64,000 bases of DNA from JAYOEY01 sp038120295 (GCA_038120295.1 JAYOLL010000023.1:1-64000), one strand, 5' to 3'; counted from the stretch's first letter, positions 49,062 to 58,523 are shown. Notes: generated by a model from the sequence alone, not told the origin. Program-made: numbers and translations.

Positions 49062-50090
49062 TCAGGGTACTTCAGCGATAGCCGCGGGCGAAACGGCAAG
49101 GGCATTTACCGCGCCGGGTGGAACTTCCCCCCGAAGCGCGGCAGCGATGCTTTCCGCGGCGGAACGCTCTATTTCCTTGCGTATGCCGACAACCGCCGAT
49201 CCGAGATGAGGCGTGAATATGACTCTGTTTTCCTGGGCGCGGAGGCGAAAGGGAATCTCGCGAGGCCTTTCTGGCAGCGCCCAGTCCTCGAACGCGAATA
49301 CGTCGGCGGCATACCCGGCGAGCCCGTTCGTCGAGAGCGCGTCGGCGACGGCTTCCTCGTCTACGACGGACCCCCGACAGGGATTGATAAGAAATGCCGT
49401 TCGCTTCATTCGGGCGAGCGTCCGCCCGTCGATCAGGTGACGAGTCGCTTCGGTCAGTGGAACGGCGAGAAAAACGAAATCGGATGCCGAGAGCAGCGTC
49501 TCGAAATTCACATACTCGGTGCCTGCTTTCAGGTCTTCGCTCGGCGCGGGACGCTGTGTGTCGGTGTAGATCAGCGTGGCGTCGAACGCCCTGAGACGCT
49601 GGGCGAGTGCCCGGCCGATACGGCCCATCCCCACGATGCCGATTATCGATCCCGCGAACCCCGTACCGTACAGGTCGGGATGCCAGCCGGAAAAGTCACC
49701 GCTCCGCACCCGGAGGTCGCCGGCGCGGACGTGGCGCGACAGCGCGATGGCGAGACCGATGGCGAGTTCGGCGGTCGGGACCGTAAGGAGGTCTGGAACG
49801 ATCGTCGCCCAGACGCCGCGCGCCGTGCAGGCATGAATGTCGAAATTGTCGCAGCCCTTCAGAGCGCCTGCGACAATCTTCAGATTCGGGGCCGCATTTA
49901 GAAACTCGGCGTCGACCAGGTCGGGCATAAAGGCCATGACCGCGTCGGCCTCCCCGATCTGCTGCAGGATTATCTCCCGCGGCAGGGTTTTGCCCGTCGG
50001 GTTCGGGACGATCGTTCCGACGGGCTCAAGAAGTTGCAGCGTTTCTTCGAAAACGCGGTGCGTAAGCACGATGCGGGGTTTCGCGCTCAT
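49062..50090 (-). CDS. ptxD: Phosphite (phosphonate) dehydrogenase
   Basis: A 342-residue D-2-hydroxyacid-dehydrogenase-family protein that matches PtxD, which oxidises phosphite to phosphate with NAD+. The N-terminus IVLTHRVFEETLQLL, AFMPDLVDAEFL, LKGCDNFDIHACTARGVWAT and VPDLLTVPTAELAIGLA are PtxD-like. Catalytic residues align: K78, R239 (NPCRGSVVDE), E268 (FAFEDWA), H295 (TPHLGSAV), plus W136 and Y141 in SGWHPDLYGTG. NAD motif GMGRIG at 154-159. The ATG overlaps the TAA of ptxC by one base. It is the last gene of the ptx operon. Confidence 0.94.
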   Translation of the reverse strand: MSAKPRIVLTHRVFEETLQLLEPVGTIVPNPTGKTLPREIILQQIGEADAVMAFMPDLVDAEFLNAAPNLKIVAGALKGCDNFDIHACTARGVWATIVPDLLTVPTAELAIGLAIALSRHVRAGDLRVRSGDFSGWHPDLYGTGFAGSIIGIVGMGRIGRALAQRLRAFDATLIYTDTQRPAPSEDLKAGTEYVNFETLLSASDFVFLAVPLTEATRHLIDGRTLARMKRTAFLINPCRGSVVDEEAVADALSTNGLAGYAADVFAFEDWALPERPREIPFRLRAQENRVIFTPHLGSAVVGIRKEIERSAAESIAAALRGEVPPGAVNALAVSPAAIAEVP

Positions 50091-50917
50091 TATTTGAATC
50101 GGTGACGCAGCAGGGCGCTGGCGCCGTCCACCAGAGTGACCATCGCGAGGATGACGATGAGTATCGCGAGTACCTCGTTGTATTGCATGATGCGGAGCGA
50201 CCCCATCAGCTCGAGCCCGATGCCGCCGGCCCCGACCATGCCCATGACCGTCGAGGCGCGGAAATTGTATTCCCAGCGATACATGATCACGGCGGCGAAA
50301 TGCGGCATTACCTGGGGCATGATGCCGTGGGTGATGACCTGTAGTTCCGAGCCGCCCGCCGCGCGTGCGGCTTCCACCGGCGCGGGGTGGGCATGCTCGA
50401 TATTTTCCGCAAAGAACTTGCCGATCATGCCAACCGAGTGAAGCCCGAGTGCGAGTACGCCCGGCAGGGCGCCAAACCCGACGGCGGCGACGAACACGAT
50501 GCCCATAATCAACTCGGGCACCGCGCGCAGGAAATTCAGCGTGCCCTTGGCGATCCAGTAGACTGTTGGGTTAGGCGCGGTGTTGCGGGCGGCCAGAAAA
50601 CCGAGGGGGAGCGACAGTCCCACTGCCAGCGCAGTGCCGGCAATGCTCATCGCCAGCGTGTCGAGGATGGGAACGATCCATTTTTCAGCTGAAGAGAAAT
50701 CCGGCGGAATCATGTCGCCGAACAGCGTCATCATGGCCGGAACGCCTTCAGACAGACGCTGCCAGTCGGCGAGGCCTGTCTGTGCGGCGCAGCCGAGGAT
50801 CACAAGGACGATGAGGCCGCCCTGGAAACCGGCCCGAGCCCAGCCGCGCCGTTCCGCCGAAAGAATATCGGCAACGGTCGTTTGATCAGGGGGCGTGTTG
50901 TCCAGGGCGGTGTTCAT
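50090..50917 (-). CDS. ptxC: Phosphite/phosphonate ABC transporter permease
   Basis: A 275-residue PhnE/PtxC-type inner membrane permease with about six membrane helices. SIAGTALAVGLSLPLGFLAA and the EAA loop region VEAARAAGGSELQVITHGIM, MGMVGAGGIGLELM are typical of the phosphonate family. It forms the channel for the PtxA-like ATPase and PtxB-like receptor encoded by the fused frame 18 bp upstream, and overlaps ptxD by one base. The downstream dehydrogenase indicates phosphite as the transported ligand. Confidence 0.93.
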   Translation of the reverse strand: MNTALDNTPPDQTTVADILSAERRGWARAGFQGGLIVLVILGCAAQTGLADWQRLSEGVPAMMTLFGDMIPPDFSSAEKWIVPILDTLAMSIAGTALAVGLSLPLGFLAARNTAPNPTVYWIAKGTLNFLRAVPELIMGIVFVAAVGFGALPGVLALGLHSVGMIGKFFAENIEHAHPAPVEAARAAGGSELQVITHGIMPQVMPHFAAVIMYRWEYNFRASTVMGMVGAGGIGLELMGSLRIMQYNEVLAILIVILAMVTLVDGASALLRHRFK

Positions 50918-50935
50918 CGCAGCGTCTCGCTCGCC

Positions 50936-52612
50936 TTATTTCCGAAGTCCGAGCGCTTTCGACAGGTCGCGGACGACGTCGAAATCCTTGTCTGTCATCG
51001 CGCCGAATCCGTCAGCCTTGAACGGTTTCAGGACCTTCTTGTCCTTGAGTTCGATGAAAGCGGCCTTGATCTTCTGCTTGAGGCCCGCATCGAGGTCCGA
51101 ACGCATCGCCCAGGGGTATTGGGGGAAAGCAGGCGAAACGCCGAGCACCTTGACCTTGTCCATCGAGATGATTCCGCGCGAGACCAGCGACTTGAAAATC
51201 GGCTGGCTCAGCCCGCCAGCCTGGGCATGGCCGTTCTGAACAGCGACGGCAACCGCGTCGTGGGCGCCAAGGAAATGCTCCTTGTAATCCTGCTTGGGCT
51301 GCAGGCCGGCATCGACCAGCATTTTCTTCGGGATCAGATGGCTGGACGTCGAGGCCGTGTCGCGATAGGCCATGTTCTTGCCCTTGATGTCGGCGATCTT
51401 GTCGATGCCCGCCTTCTTGTTGGCGATGACCACGGCGTGATAGCTCGTCGAGCCCCGTTTTTTAAGACCGGCGAATGCCTCGATCTTGCTCTTGGAAGCG
51501 GCCATCGTGTAGGACAGCGGGCCGAAATAGGCGAGTTCCAGACGTCCGAACCGCATTGCCTCGATCATCGACGAGTAGTCGGTCGTCACGACCAGCTTGA
51601 TCTTCTTGCCGAGCGATTTCTCGAGATGGGCCTTGAGGGGCTCGTTATTCTTGATGACGGTCGATGCATTCTCGTCGGGCAGCAGCGCGACACGCAGCGT
51701 GTCGGGATTGTTCTTTCCGTTGGCGGCGGCGCCGGAGGCGATAGACAGGCTAAGGGGCGCGGCGGCGACGCCGGTGGCGAGCGTTCTGGTCATATGTTTC
51801 ATTTCACAGTCTCCAATCGGTTCTGGTCGGGGGGTCTCAACAGGGGGGACGGTCGGCTTTTCCTCGGCGACGGTGCCAAGCGGGGTTTTGCCGTAAATCC
51901 GTCTGATCTGACGACCGTCCAGCTCATCCGGGCGTCCGTCGAACACGACTTCGCCACCCGCCAGACCGACGATCCTGTCGGCGAAGGCGCGGGCGAGGTC
52001 GATCTGGTGAAGGCTGACGATGGCGGGGATGCCGTCTTCCCGGCAAATGGTCCGCAACATTCTCAGAATGAGTTCGGATGTCGCCGGGTCGAGACTCGCC
52101 ACTGGCTCGTCGGCCAGTACGAGACTGGGCTGCTGGGCGAGCGCCCGGGCGATGCCGACGCGCTGCTGCTGACCGCCGCTCATTGCATCCGCGCGCGCCA
52201 GCGTCCTGTCCAGGAGCCCGACGCGATCCAGCGATTCCAGCGCGAGCAGGCGCTCAGACCGGCTGAAGGGGAGAATAGAGCGCAGCGCAGTGTGATACCC
52301 GATACGCCCCACAAGCACGTTCTGGAGAGCCGTATACCTGCGGATGAGCTGGTGCTGCTGGAAAATCATCGCGGTCGCCCGGCGGTGCTGCCGCAGCACG
52401 GAGCGAACCGAGAGGTCGCCGAGATTTTCGACCTGCACGGAGCCGGAGGTCGGTTCGACCATACGGTTGAGGCTGCGCAGCAGCGTCGATTTTCCCGCGC
52501 CGGACAGGCCCAGCAGGACCGTAATTTCGGATGCCGAAAAGGCGATCGTCGTCGGCAGGAGACCGACCGTGCCGTTCGGGTAGCGGACGCCGAGACTGTC
52601 GGTCCGGATCAT
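50936..52612 (-). CDS. ptxAB: Fused phosphite ABC transporter: ATPase (PtxA-like) plus substrate-binding protein (PtxB-like)
   Basis: One uninterrupted frame of 558 codons encodes two proteins that are normally separate. Residues 1-240 are a PhnC/PtxA ATPase: Walker A GLSGAGKST (35-43), signature SGGQQQR (145-151), Walker B VLADEP (165-170), switch H202. A Pro/Glu linker (241-270) leads to an internal signal peptide beginning at M271 (MKHMTRTLATGVAAAPLSLS), then a PhnD/PtxB binding protein (DTLRVALLPDENASTVIKNN, ELAYFGPLSYTM, SHLIPKKML). GGAGA stands eight bases before M271, at 51802, so independent internal initiation would give a normal 288-residue receptor. Whether the fusion itself is stable is unknown. 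Start at 52612 is the normal ATPase N-terminus; the frame is open to 52735. Confidence 0.87.
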   Translation of the reverse strand: MIRTDSLGVRYPNGTVGLLPTTIAFSASEITVLLGLSGAGKSTLLRSLNRMVEPTSGSVQVENLGDLSVRSVLRQHRRATAMIFQQHQLIRRYTALQNVLVGRIGYHTALRSILPFSRSERLLALESLDRVGLLDRTLARADAMSGGQQQRVGIARALAQQPSLVLADEPVASLDPATSELILRMLRTICREDGIPAIVSLHQIDLARAFADRIVGLAGGEVVFDGRPDELDGRQIRRIYGKTPLGTVAEEKPTVPPVETPRPEPIGDCEMKHMTRTLATGVAAAPLSLSIASGAAANGKNNPDTLRVALLPDENASTVIKNNEPLKAHLEKSLGKKIKLVVTTDYSSMIEAMRFGRLELAYFGPLSYTMAASKSKIEAFAGLKKRGSTSYHAVVIANKKAGIDKIADIKGKNMAYRDTASTSSHLIPKKMLVDAGLQPKQDYKEHFLGAHDAVAVAVQNGHAQAGGLSQPIFKSLVSRGIISMDKVKVLGVSPAFPQYPWAMRSDLDAGLKQKIKAAFIELKDKKVLKPFKADGFGAMTDKDFDVVRDLSKALGLRK

Positions 52613-52781
52613 CAGGCGCCCAGCTCTTGTCGGGAATTTCGTTTCAGGACTGTCATGACCCCCATGAACAACAGTGTTGTTGCAGTCGGGTGACGAGGCC
52701 GTGACTTCTCGGTTAAAGGTTTGTTGCCGATCCATGATGGTCGGACTTTTTATGACTCCCGGCTGCCGCTACCATCGGCCC

Positions 52782-53477
52782 ATGTGCGGTCGATTCTCCA
52801 TCACCACTGCGCCCGAAGCGATGCGAGCGCTGTTCGATTACGAGAATCTGCCCAATCTGGAACCGCGATTTAACGTCGCGCCGACCCAGATGGTCGCCTG
52901 TATTACGGCCAACGATGCCGGGGCGCGGCGGCTGGAGTTTTTTCGCTGGGGGCTGATCCCGTCCTGGGCGAAGGATGCATCGATGGGCGCCAGAATGATC
53001 AACGCCCGTGCCGAGACGGTGGCGGACAAGCCGTCCTTCCGGGAGGCCTTCGCCGCCCGTCGCTGTCTCGTTGCCGCCGATGGATTCTATGAATGGCGAA
53101 TGGAAGAGGGGCGGAAGCAGCCCTTTCGCATCGGTATGAAGGGCGGCGGCCCCTTTGCCTTCGCCGGGCTATGGGAGGAATGGACGGCGACCGGGGACGG
53201 CGCCGGCATTTCCGAAGGAGAGACCGTAAGATCCGTGACCATCGTGACGACGGTCGCAAACGACAAGCTGCGGCCTATTCATGCACGAATGCCCGTCATC
53301 CTGCCGCCGGAGGCCTATGCGCCGTGGCTGGATGCGGCCAATGACCGGGGCGGGCTGCTGTCGCTGTTAAGGCCCTATCCGGCGGAGCCGATGGCGTTCT
53401 ACCGGGTAGGGACGGCGGTTAACAATGTCCGGAATGACGGGCCGGAATGCACCGCACCGCTGAGGCACGCGGTTTAA
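52782..53477 (+). CDS. SOS-response-associated peptidase (SRAP/YedK, HMCES-like)
   Basis: A 231-residue SRAP protein that crosslinks to abasic sites in single-stranded DNA. MCGRFSITTA places the catalytic cysteine at position 2 after methionine removal; INARAE gives N74 and R76; GFYEW gives E104; HARMPVIL supplies the active-site histidine. All required residues are present. The start is fixed by the need for Cys2; the frame is open 36 codons upstream over the end of the ptx promoter region. It is divergent from the ptx operon. Confidence 0.93.
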   Translation: MCGRFSITTAPEAMRALFDYENLPNLEPRFNVAPTQMVACITANDAGARRLEFFRWGLIPSWAKDASMGARMINARAETVADKPSFREAFAARRCLVAADGFYEWRMEEGRKQPFRIGMKGGGPFAFAGLWEEWTATGDGAGISEGETVRSVTIVTTVANDKLRPIHARMPVILPPEAYAPWLDAANDRGGLLSLLRPYPAEPMAFYRVGTAVNNVRNDGPECTAPLRHAV

Positions 53478-53687
53478 CAGGACGGATAACCCGGAAAATT
53501 CCTTCCAATCGCCTGATTTCCGCCAGTTTTCCACAGAAACTGTCTTTCCCGGCCCATTTTGGGATTGAATCGCCCTGCTACCCAGATATAGTGGTTGTGT
53601 TGTTGTCGCACACGATATGTTGTCAATTGTGTATATCGGGCGATCAGGGGCGAAAACCACCCGGCGTTAGAAGGAGGGCGGCTAAAA

Positions 53688-54053
53688 ATGCAGTGGACAC
53701 CGGAAAGAGTAGACATTCTCACGCGGCTATGGTCCGAGGGCCTGTCAGCGCGTCAGATTGCGCAGAAACTGGGCGGCGTCACCAGAAATGCCGTCATCGG
53801 CAAGGCGCACCGGCTCAATTTGCAGCGCGGCGCACCCGTGCCGGAACCGGCGCCGGAGCCGGAACCCGTCGTCCCGGTCGTGCCGCCGATGCCGCTTAGC
53901 CCGGACGTAAAACCCTGGATGTGCCGCTGGTCGACAGAAGAACCGGGTCGGCTCGGTCTGCATATCTGCGGTAAAACGGCCCAGCCCGGTCGCCATTACT
54001 GCGCCGAGCACCTGACGGCGGCCTATCTGCAGCGGCGGCGGTCCGCGGCCTGA
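53688..54053 (+). CDS. gcrA: GcrA-type cell cycle regulator
   Basis: A 121-residue GcrA-family protein, specific to alphaproteobacteria. The N-terminal helix-turn-helix reads WTPERVDILTRLWSEGLSAR, QIAQKLGG and TRNAVIGKAHRLNL, a near-perfect match; GcrA binds sigma-70 RNA polymerase and activates promoters carrying methylated GANTC. A Pro-rich linker (APVPEPAPEPEPV) leads to a C-terminal Cys/His patch (HICGKTAQPGRHYCAEH). AGGAGGGCGGC precedes the ATG at 53688. The frame is open upstream without resemblance. Confidence 0.94.
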   Translation: MQWTPERVDILTRLWSEGLSARQIAQKLGGVTRNAVIGKAHRLNLQRGAPVPEPAPEPEPVVPVVPPMPLSPDVKPWMCRWSTEEPGRLGLHICGKTAQPGRHYCAEHLTAAYLQRRRSAA

Positions 54054-54257
54054 TACTGGAATCATCGCTGGAACGGAAGCGGTGGCCCCTGGGCCGCCGT
54101 TTTTCGTGTTCGTACATGTCGAATGCCGGTTCAGCGAGAGCGAGAGGGTGACATAAAATGAATCACGAACAATAATTAGGCGACGACATTCGGTTCGTCG
54201 CTGCTCCGGGTTAGTGCCTATGGCACCCTGCGGCATCTTTCGACATGGAGGCTACCA

Positions 54258-55292
54258 ATGAAGAAGTTACTCGCTGCGGCCGTCGCCGTTTCGGCTATTT
54301 CCGGCGCAAGCGCGTCCAACGACGTTTCCGCTGACGATTTCTACAAGGACAAGCAGCTTGTCCTGACCATCGCATCGCGTCCCGGCGGCGGTTTCAATGC
54401 CTATGGCCGAAACCTTGCGAAGTTTATCGTCAAGCACATCCCGGGAAATTCGACGATTATCGTCAAGAACATGCCGGGGGCAGGCGGCCGCAAGGCAACG
54501 GCATGGCTGGACAAGATCGCGCCAAAGGACGGCTCAAACATGCTCGGGACGATGCCCGGGTCGCTGGTTGAACCCATTCTGGGCGATCCCAAGCGCGTAA
54601 AATACAAGCCGCTTGAATTCAGCTATATCGGCAGCGCTTCCGGCTTTACCACCATGTGTCTCGTGCGCACTGACAATCCTGTTAAATCCTTCGACCAGAT
54701 GATTAAGCAGCAGGTTGTGTTCGGCGGCGACCAGATCGGCTCCACGACGCATGATCATGCCAATATGATGCGTAACCTTGTCGGCGCGAATATCAAGCTG
54801 GTGAAGGGTTACAGCGGGACCAAGAATCTCGTGCTCGCCGTCCAGCAGAAGGAAATCGACGGTTTCTGTGGCTATGCGTGGGCGTCGATGATGAGCCGCG
54901 CGCCGCATCTCATCAATAACAACATCGTGCGGGTCGTCGTTCAGTTCGGTCTCGACCCCCATGCAGAAATGACGAAGCGCGGCATTCCCGGCGTCTGGAA
55001 GTATGTAAAGGACGAGAAGAAGCGCAAGGCGCTGGAACTGCTTGCGTCGACCCAGGTATTCGGGCGTCCCTATATCGCTCCCCCGGGTGTGCCGAAGGCG
55101 CGAGTCGATACCCTGCGTAAAGCGTTTGACGCCACGATGAAGGATCCTGAGTTCCTTGCGGCGATGAAGAAATCGCGGCTGACGGTGGACCCGGCCAGCG
55201 GCAAGCGCGTCGAGGAACTGATCCGTAATATCTATACCTCGGATCCGGAAATCCAGAAGCTCGCGCGCTGGGCGATCGCAACCTCGAAGTAA
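54258..55292 (+). CDS. Tripartite tricarboxylate transporter-type (TctC/Bug) solute-binding protein
   Basis: A 344-residue periplasmic receptor. MKKLLAAAVAVSAISGASAS is the signal peptide. LVLTIASRPGGGFNAYGRNL, VKNMPGAGGRKATAWL and VVFGGDQIGSTTHDHANMMR match the Bug/TctC fold, in which small loops bind carboxylates. The C-terminal PYIAPPGVPKARVDTLRKAF is standard. No TctA/TctB membrane genes are present, so it is an orphan receptor. TGGAGG precedes the ATG. Convergent with the nitronate monooxygenase (seven bases between stops). Confidence 0.88.
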   Translation: MKKLLAAAVAVSAISGASASNDVSADDFYKDKQLVLTIASRPGGGFNAYGRNLAKFIVKHIPGNSTIIVKNMPGAGGRKATAWLDKIAPKDGSNMLGTMPGSLVEPILGDPKRVKYKPLEFSYIGSASGFTTMCLVRTDNPVKSFDQMIKQQVVFGGDQIGSTTHDHANMMRNLVGANIKLVKGYSGTKNLVLAVQQKEIDGFCGYAWASMMSRAPHLINNNIVRVVVQFGLDPHAEMTKRGIPGVWKYVKDEKKRKALELLASTQVFGRPYIAPPGVPKARVDTLRKAFDATMKDPEFLAAMKKSRLTVDPASGKRVEELIRNIYTSDPEIQKLARWAIATSK

Positions 55293-55299
55293 ACAGCGA

Positions 55300-56274
55300 T
55301 TATTTCAGCATCCCGGGCAGGCGGGTGGAGAGTATCTCCTCCGCCTCCCGGGCGATGCGTTCCACCACCTCGCCTGCCGGCGGGATGTCGTGGATCAGCC
55401 CGGCATCCTGTCCCATCGACAGCGAGCCATTCTCGACATCGCCATTCCTGCGCGCCTCAATAAGGTCGGCGTGAGCCTGCCTTTGATTCTGGCGCAGCGC
55501 CCATTCGCGTCCGGCCCAGCGTTCGATGAAACGGTTGCGCCTGGCGCGCGACATGGCACCGGGCCAGACGATTCCCTGTGCGATATCGGGAATCTCGGTC
55601 AGCTCCGTATCGTGACCGTCCGAATCCACGATGGCCTGCTTGAAGTTGGGGTGAAGCGGGGATTCTCCGGTAGCGAGGAAACGCGTTCCCAGCAAAACGC
55701 CCTGCGCCCCCAGAGCCAATGCCGCGGCCAGCCCGCGCCCATCGGCGATCCCGCCGGCCGCGATCACCGGTACGTCGCCCACGGCATCCACAACCATCGG
55801 GACGAGCGCCAGCGTCGCCATCCAGCTTACATGGCCGCCGCCTTCGGTGCCCTGCGCGACGATGGCGTCGGCGCCGGCTTCGACGCCGGCCAGCGCCTCC
55901 GGTACGCCGCCCGCCATGTAGGTGACCTTGCAGCCCGCATCCCTGGCGCGTCCGACCCAGGATTTCACGTCCTGGTCTGGGCGCGGCCAGGCGAACGCCA
56001 TGGCGGGCGGGCGTTCGTTCAGGGCGGCTTCGAAACTCTCTTCCTCGGCGTGAAAGATCAGAAAATTCAGGGCGAACGGGCGGTCGGTCTGGCTCCGGAT
56101 TTCGCTGGCGGCAGTCTTTATCTGGGCGGGGCTGAGACGGTGGCATCCCATGGCGCCCAGCCCGCCGGCCTCCGAAACCGCGGATACCAGCGGCGGCGAA
56201 TAGATCGATCCCATGCCGCCGAGAAAGACCGGGTGATCAATGTCGAACATGTCGCAGACCGGCGTCCTGATCAT
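55300..56274 (-). CDS. Nitronate monooxygenase / NPD-like FMN enzyme
   Basis: A 324-residue FMN TIM-barrel enzyme of the nitronate monooxygenase (2-nitropropane dioxygenase) family. PVFLGGMGSIYSPPLVSAVS opens the barrel; VAQGTEGGGHVSW has the catalytic-histidine loop; PVIAAGGIADGRGLAAALAL and GAQGVLLGTRFLAT bind FMN phosphate. True nitronate oxidation is not guaranteed, as many relatives act as enoyl reductases or quinone reductases. The ATG at 56274 after AGGGAG is preferred to a GTG one codon upstream. Convergent with the TctC-type gene. Confidence 0.87.
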   Translation of the reverse strand: MIRTPVCDMFDIDHPVFLGGMGSIYSPPLVSAVSEAGGLGAMGCHRLSPAQIKTAASEIRSQTDRPFALNFLIFHAEEESFEAALNERPPAMAFAWPRPDQDVKSWVGRARDAGCKVTYMAGGVPEALAGVEAGADAIVAQGTEGGGHVSWMATLALVPMVVDAVGDVPVIAAGGIADGRGLAAALALGAQGVLLGTRFLATGESPLHPNFKQAIVDSDGHDTELTEIPDIAQGIVWPGAMSRARRNRFIERWAGREWALRQNQRQAHADLIEARRNGDVENGSLSMGQDAGLIHDIPPAGEVVERIAREAEEILSTRLPGMLK

Positions 56275-56431
56275 CACAAGGCTCCCTGCGTTAATCTCAT
56301 AAGAGAAGAATAGGCTGGAATTCCGTGGCAGGAAACATCCCGTCCATGGCGTTTCGCGCTGGGGGTGACGGGTTCCCGGCGTTAGGATAAAACTCGGCTT
56401 TTCCTTGGATATTCACTTGTCTGGAACAGGA

Positions 56432-58522
56432 ATGGCTACGGATTCGCGTTACCGCCTCGGCGTCGATGTCGGCGGCACCCACACTGACCTCGTACTGCTC
56501 GATGTCGATACCGGCGAGATCGCTGTCGAAAAGGTCTCGTCCACCCCTGCCAACCCGGCTCTCGGCGTGCTGAACGGGGTGAATAATTACATCGCCAGGG
56601 GAACGCCGCCAGGCTCTATCGAATTCTTCAGCCACGGCACGACGATCACGACCAACGCGCTGCTGCAGATGCGCGGCGCGCGGGTCGGGTTGATGATCAC
56701 CAAGGGCTACCGCGCCGTGCAGGAGGTCCAGACCCAGGCGCGCGACGGCAATCCTTTCGATTATTTCTATAAGAAGCCGGAACCGATCGCGCCGCAAAGC
56801 ATGACGCGGGAAATTCCCGGCCGGATCGGCTGGGAAGGCGACGAGATCGAGGCGCTCGACGAGGACGCGGTGCGGACGGCGACCCGCTCGTTCCGCGAAG
56901 ACGGCGTGACGTCGATCGCCGTCTGCTACCTGTTTTCCTACGCCAACAGCAGCCACGAGGAACGCACGCGCGCCATCATCCTGGAAGAATTTCCGGAAGC
57001 GCATGTTTCGTTATCGTCAGAGGTGCTGCCGCGCATCCGCGAATGGCCGCGCCTGTCGACAACGCTTCTCAACGCCTATCTCGGCCCGGTTCTGGTCGAT
57101 TACATCGCCGATCTGAATAAGGGGCTCGACGAAGGCGGGGTCGAAACGCAGCAGCGCTTCCTGATGCAGTCGAATGGCGGGGTCATGCCGTTCGAGGCCG
57201 CGGTGCAAGGCGGCAAGACGGTCTACACGCTGTTCTCCGGTCCCGCAGCAGGCGCGCAGGCAAGCGCCTACCTGGCGGGCGACGATGCAATGAAGGGGAT
57301 CGTGACGCTGGATATGGGCGGCACATCAGCCGATATCGCCTTTATCGAGGGCGGAACGCCGCTGGAGGTTACCGAAGTAATGCTGGCGCGCCGTCCGCTC
57401 GGCGTGCCGGCGCTCGACATGACGACGATTTCCGCTGGAGGCGGCTCCATCGCCTGGGTCGACAAGGGCGGTTTCCTGTGCGTTGGGCCCCACAGCGCGG
57501 GCGCCGATCCGGGACCGGCCTGCTACGGCAAGGGCGGCGACGAGCCCGCCGTCACCGACGCCGATATCGTGCTGGGCTATCTCAATCCCGATTACTTCCT
57601 CGGCGGGGCGCAGACGCTCGACGTCGCGGCATCAGAAAAGGCGCTCCGGGAAAAGGTCGGCGAGCCGCTCGGCATGTCGATCCGCGAGGCAGCAGCCGGC
57701 ATTCGCCGTATTGTCGATCTGCGTATGGCGGACGAGGTCAAGGTGTTCGGCGCGAAACGCGGTGTGAGCCCGCAGGAATTCACCCTGCTGCCGTTCGGCG
57801 GCGCGGGCGCGGTGCATGCCGGTTCGGTCGCGGACGAGCTGGGCATCAACCGGATTTTCGTTCCGCCGCGGCCGGGGGCTTTTTCCGCTCTCGGGCTGCT
57901 CTGCACGGACGTGGTGCACGACTATGTACGGTCCGAACTGCGTCCGATGGAGCAGGTGACGCCGGATCATGCGGAAGCGGTGTTCTCGGAGCTCGAATCG
58001 CGCGGTCATGCCGAACTGGAAGAAGAAGGTCTGGCGGCGGACGGCGCCCGGTTCGAGCGCGAACTGGACATGCGATATACCGGGCAGGGTTACGAGCTTC
58101 GCGTGTCGCTGGATGGACTTGGGGAAGACGGTCTGGACGCCGCCGACATGGAAGCCGCTCGCGACCGGTTTGACGACCACCATGCAAGGATTCACGGCCA
58201 TGCGGCAAAGGACCGATCGGTGGAGATCGTGTCCTATCGGGTGCGGCTGCGGGTCGATGTCCCGAAATACGTGCCGCAACCGGTCGGAGACCCGGTCGAG
58301 GCGCCGGCGCCCGAAGATGCGGTCAAGGGAACCCGTACGGTCTATTTCACCGCCGATACCGGCACCGAAACCACGCTGTACGAGCGCGATCGCCTGCCGG
58401 TCGGCGCGTATGTCGACGGCCCTGCCATTATCGAACAGTTCGATTCGACCATCGTCGTGCCCGACAGATGGCGGGCGTCGGTCGACGGGTACCGTAACCT
58501 GATCCTGAGCAGGGAGAGATAG
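56432..58522 (+). CDS. hyuA: Hydantoinase/oxoprolinase family, subunit A
   Basis: A 696-residue ATP-dependent amidohydrolase subunit of the HyuA/OPLAH type. Residues 8-180 form the N-terminal domain (LGVDVGGTHTDLVLLD, FSHGTTITTNALLQMRG); residues 200-490 the main ATPase-like domain (RFLMQSNGGVMPFEAA, IVTLDMGGTSADIAFI, TISAGGGSIAWVDKGG, FGGAGAVHAGSVADELG); the C-terminus ends ATP-grasp-like. It cleaves hydantoins, 5-oxoproline or acetophenone-like substrates with subunit B. Start at the ATG after CTGGAACAGGA; the upstream ATG-less frame was rejected. hyuB starts one base past its stop. Confidence 0.9.
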   Translation: MATDSRYRLGVDVGGTHTDLVLLDVDTGEIAVEKVSSTPANPALGVLNGVNNYIARGTPPGSIEFFSHGTTITTNALLQMRGARVGLMITKGYRAVQEVQTQARDGNPFDYFYKKPEPIAPQSMTREIPGRIGWEGDEIEALDEDAVRTATRSFREDGVTSIAVCYLFSYANSSHEERTRAIILEEFPEAHVSLSSEVLPRIREWPRLSTTLLNAYLGPVLVDYIADLNKGLDEGGVETQQRFLMQSNGGVMPFEAAVQGGKTVYTLFSGPAAGAQASAYLAGDDAMKGIVTLDMGGTSADIAFIEGGTPLEVTEVMLARRPLGVPALDMTTISAGGGSIAWVDKGGFLCVGPHSAGADPGPACYGKGGDEPAVTDADIVLGYLNPDYFLGGAQTLDVAASEKALREKVGEPLGMSIREAAAGIRRIVDLRMADEVKVFGAKRGVSPQEFTLLPFGGAGAVHAGSVADELGINRIFVPPRPGAFSALGLLCTDVVHDYVRSELRPMEQVTPDHAEAVFSELESRGHAELEEEGLAADGARFERELDMRYTGQGYELRVSLDGLGEDGLDAADMEAARDRFDDHHARIHGHAAKDRSVEIVSYRVRLRVDVPKYVPQPVGDPVEAPAPEDAVKGTRTVYFTADTGTETTLYERDRLPVGAYVDGPAIIEQFDSTIVVPDRWRASVDGYRNLILSRER

Positions 58523-58523
58523 A

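Noticed and set aside
50882..52693. Plus-strand open frame of about 600 codons opposite the fused ptxAB gene
   Set aside because: No domain resemblance; it results from GC-rich third positions of the real gene.
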